Assembly: GCA_007679095.1 (NCBI GenBank)
Contig: VEFU01000030.1
Location: 1-53,388 of the forward strand
Direction: 5' to 3'
Origin: Paenibacillus bovis
Lineage (GTDB): Bacteria > Bacillota > Bacilli > Bacillales > Bacillaceae_C
DNA: 53,388 nt
Positions 51,404 to 53,388 of this stretch are shown piece after piece. The notes under the pieces are model-generated. The model was given only the letters and a program-made list of their open reading frames with translations, made no database searches and was not told the DNA's origin. Each line of letters starts with the position of its first letter. The first letter of the stretch is position 1. Position numbers and translations under genes: made by a program.

Positions 51404-52947
51404 CTATTGTCCCTCCCAAAATATTTAGCTCCACGCACAAATCCATAATCATCAGAGGTAGTGCGCTCATTATGGATATTTGTTTTTTGATTTTGTTTTT
51501 TCTTTTTATTTCTCTCCAAGACGCTTTTTAACACAGAAACCGTAGGTTTTGTTGATATTTCTAATAAAGTTTCTGTAGCTTTTTCTATTTCATTATTTGT
51601 GTATTTCTTTGCTATATTCCGAAGTGTACTAAGAGTATTTAATGCTTTTTTCTCTACATTCTTCTCCAATATATAAGAAACAAATTGAGTCATTGATGGT
51701 CCAATTGTTTTTGCCCACTTTCGATTATTATCAGGATTGTGTTCAAGGTACAACCGGTGATTATCAGGCATATGATCTACGTTCGTAGAAAACTGACCAA
51801 TTTCTCCTTTTAATCGTTTATGGGATGCAATACGGACTTCTTTGAAGTAAACTTCAATTAAATCCGTGGTTAGTCGTGTATCGACATTCTCTCGGACATA
51901 ATCATATGGAACGGAATAATACATTCGTTCAACTTGGATGTGGTAGTTCAGTTGAACTTTTGCTGTTTTCCATTCCGCATGTTTATATCTCGTTTGGGGA
52001 AGCTGTTGAAGGTAGGATTTCTCTTCTTCCTCAAACACCTTTCTACGTGAACCCGGTCTTTTTTGAAAATCTATGGTGTTGATTTCTTCTAATTTTTCAA
52101 AGATTTTCTGATTCAAATCTTCGAGATGAAAACAATGATAGTTTCTTAGTGGAGCGATAATCTGTCGGGAGATATATCCAACAGTTCCTTCTACGCTTGC
52201 TTTGTCTTTTGGTTTTCGAACACGGCTTGGAACAATGACAGTGCGATAATAATCTGCAAATTCTCGGTAGGCCTCATTCAGAAGAGGCTCTTCTCGATGT
52301 GCTTTCGTGACTCCTGTTTTCAAATTATCGGGAACCAGTGTTTCAGGAACTCCCCCAAAATACTCCAATGCATGTATATGAGCGATAAGCCAATTAACTG
52401 ATTTCATATCCAAAAATGCTTCAACGTAACTGAATTGACTATAAGGCAAGGTCGCAATAAAGACATATGCTGGTATCGTTTCTCCTGTTGAACGATCCAT
52501 AATATCCAACGTAGTTCCAGCCCAATCAACCTCCATGACTTCACCTGGTTTTCTTCGAATAGGCATTGTCAACTTATACTTCTTCGCATATTTCCCATAA
52601 TTTTCACAAAAGGTACGATAGGCATAGGGGATCTTTCCGCCCTCACGTGCTTCTGCCGCATATTCGTGATGCAACAAAGTTAAGGTAATATTCTTTTTTT
52701 GTAGCTCCTTATGGATTTTTTCCCAATCAACCGGGAAGTAACCTTTCTCAATAGCTTGTTTCTCTGGAAAGAGAAATTCTTCTAGCCACTGATTGGTCAT
52801 AGTGTCATTCAAGCCTTCCACACCAAGTTTCTTGGCACGTTGAACGACATCAGAAACAGTATTCCTTGAATGCCCAGTACTAGAACTAATAGTTCTTTGA
52901 CTAACTGCCTCAAGGTACAGTTCCAGAATCTTGCGACAATTAACCAT
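51400..52947 (-). CDS. istA: IS21 transposase IstA
   Basis: About 515 residues from ATG 52947 (MVNCRKILELYLEA..., with AGGAGG upstream; the longer frame to 52995 has none). The N-terminal helix-turn-helix (SQRTISSSTGHSRNTVSDVV) precedes an integrase catalytic core with the DDE residues in VMEVDWAGTTLD, TLVPDNLKTGV and KDKASVEGTVGY, then a C-terminal domain. It binds the terminal repeats and carries out strand transfer. Looks intact. Confidence 0.93.
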   Translation of the reverse strand: MVNCRKILELYLEAVSQRTISSSTGHSRNTVSDVVQRAKKLGVEGLNDTMTNQWLEEFLFPEKQAIEKGYFPVDWEKIHKELQKKNITLTLLHHEYAAEAREGGKIPYAYRTFCENYGKYAKKYKLTMPIRRKPGEVMEVDWAGTTLDIMDRSTGETIPAYVFIATLPYSQFSYVEAFLDMKSVNWLIAHIHALEYFGGVPETLVPDNLKTGVTKAHREEPLLNEAYREFADYYRTVIVPSRVRKPKDKASVEGTVGYISRQIIAPLRNYHCFHLEDLNQKIFEKLEEINTIDFQKRPGSRRKVFEEEEKSYLQQLPQTRYKHAEWKTAKVQLNYHIQVERMYYSVPYDYVRENVDTRLTTDLIEVYFKEVRIASHKRLKGEIGQFSTNVDHMPDNHRLYLEHNPDNNRKWAKTIGPSMTQFVSYILEKNVEKKALNTLSTLRNIAKKYTNNEIEKATETLLEISTKPTVSVLKSVLERNKKKKQNQKTNIHNERTTSDDYGFVRGAKYFGRDNR

Positions 52948-53326
52948 AAAAAGAACCTCCTGTATAATAGTGTCATGCTTGCTTGCATGCAACATTATTA
53001 TACAGGAGGGTTACTTTATTTATAGTGGCTCTCCGTTCCGCAAAAGGTGGCTCTGATCTCCGCAATGACTGGCTCAAAACTCCGCATAAGTGGCTCAATT
53101 CAACCGCAATAATCATTTATTACAAAATTAATACTAGACTATGAGTGGAAGCTGTTAGAACCAGAAGTTAACGGTTTAATAAAGCAATCCGAAAGAATGA
53201 AAAATGGGCTCTATAATATTTGTTGGGGTTGTCCTACAATTTGTGTGCAAAAAAATACACGCATACATCCAATTCTTTTATACTTGAATTGTCGAGAAAC
53301 AAGTAAAGAAATGGAGATGCGTGTAT

Positions 53327-53388
53327 ATGAATTTTAACATTTCTATTCCAGGATTAAAAGATGTGCTGGTAAAAAACGTAGAAGAAGT
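53327..53388 (+). CDS. start of ISL3-like transposase, cut by window end
   Basis: The first 20 codons after a GGAGATG ribosome site: MNFNISIPGLKDVLVKNVEE. This resembles the N-terminus of ISL3-family transposases (short beta start, then PGLKD...). The preceding sequence GGGCTCTATAATATTTG (53209-53225) with GTTGGGGTTGTCC resembles the start of an ISL3 terminal inverted repeat. Only one end is visible, so the family call is tentative. Confidence 0.5.
   Translation, partial: MNFNISIPGLKDVLVKNVEE

Larger units (their letters stand above)
50491..53108. mobile_element. IS21-family insertion sequence, complete
   Basis: About 2.6 kb with istA and istB on the - strand and multiple terminal repeats. 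The left end has TGCGGA...GAGCCA units at 50491-50508, 50513-50529, 50535-50551 and 50557-50573. The right end has four inverted units at 53026-53042, 53048-53064, 53070-53086 and 53091-53108. The second unit of the left end and the third right unit are exact complements (TGCGGAGTTTTGAGCCA). Such repeats bind the IstA transposase. I see no clear target duplication. Confidence 0.9.

Noticed and set aside
50481-53115. Target-site duplication for the IS21 element
   Set aside because: Bases outside the outermost terminal repeats (ending GAGTAT left, starting ATAATC right) do not match over 4-8 nt.
53115-53300. Open frame containing YEWKLLEPEVNGLIKQSERM between IS21 and the ISL3-like start
   Set aside because: It may be a gene remnant caught between two insertion sequences, but it has no start and runs into the ISL3-like end; too short to name.
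1-53388. CRISPR array, tRNA or rRNA genes
   Set aside because: No regularly spaced 25-40 nt repeats and no tRNA or rRNA-like stretches were seen when reading; the 31191-31476 palindromes are too few and too far apart for CRISPR.

Overview
The window comes from a low-GC, spore-forming Firmicute, most likely Bacillaceae or Planococcaceae (Lysinibacillus/Psychrobacillus/Sporosarcina-like). This rests on strong GGAGG ribosome sites, CotF-type spore coat proteins, SwrC-, YkuK- and Yrk-type genes and IS21/ISL3 elements. The genus cannot be fixed from the sequence alone.

Layout. (1) 1-8.9 kb is ordinary chromosome: a small heme-copper-oxidase-like membrane protein, an ankyrin-repeat protein, a YkuK-like RNase-H-fold protein, a GC-rich intergenic repeat, an SwrC-like RND exporter, an NlpC/P60 wall hydrolase and rlmH. 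(2) About 8.9-50.3 kb reads as one roughly 41 kb island inserted at the 3' end of rlmH, in the manner of staphylococcal SCC elements. The rlmH end encoding Gly-Glu-Pro-Tyr-His is repeated imperfectly at 50293-50310, an 11-nt inverted repeat lies just inside each end, and a large serine recombinase sits at the left boundary with a second one nearby. (3) 50.5-53.1 kb is a complete IS21-family element, and the window ends in the first codons of an ISL3-like transposase.

Island content, left to right: two large serine recombinases with a DUF2971 gene between them; a divergent Pycsar pair (nucleotide cyclase and membrane effector) with a possible third gene; unknown small genes, including two broken ones and a cassette with an XRE regulator (18.5-20.1 kb); spore coat, DUF2202 ferritin-like and cupin genes; a large persulfide/sulfide-handling regulon (23-31 kb) like B. 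subtilis yrkD-J plus CoA-disulfide reductase, rhodaneses, DUF302 and glutaredoxin-like genes, with a CstR repressor and six TACC-N6-GGTA operator-like sites; a plasmid-like replication module (31-36 kb) with palindromic repeats and three terminator/attenuator-like leaders; then a defence block (36.5-50.2 kb) with DUF2325, a methylase fused to a specificity-like domain, a complete type I restriction-modification operon, a TIGR02391/HEPN-like protein and a Hachiman (HamA-HamB) pair.

Working together: the recombinases would move the island; the replication genes may let an excised or ancestral form replicate; CstR would sense persulfide and release the sulfur genes; Pycsar, type I RM, the HEPN-like protein and Hachiman form layered antiphage defence. 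Everything here is read from sequence by eye; no database search or alignment program was run.
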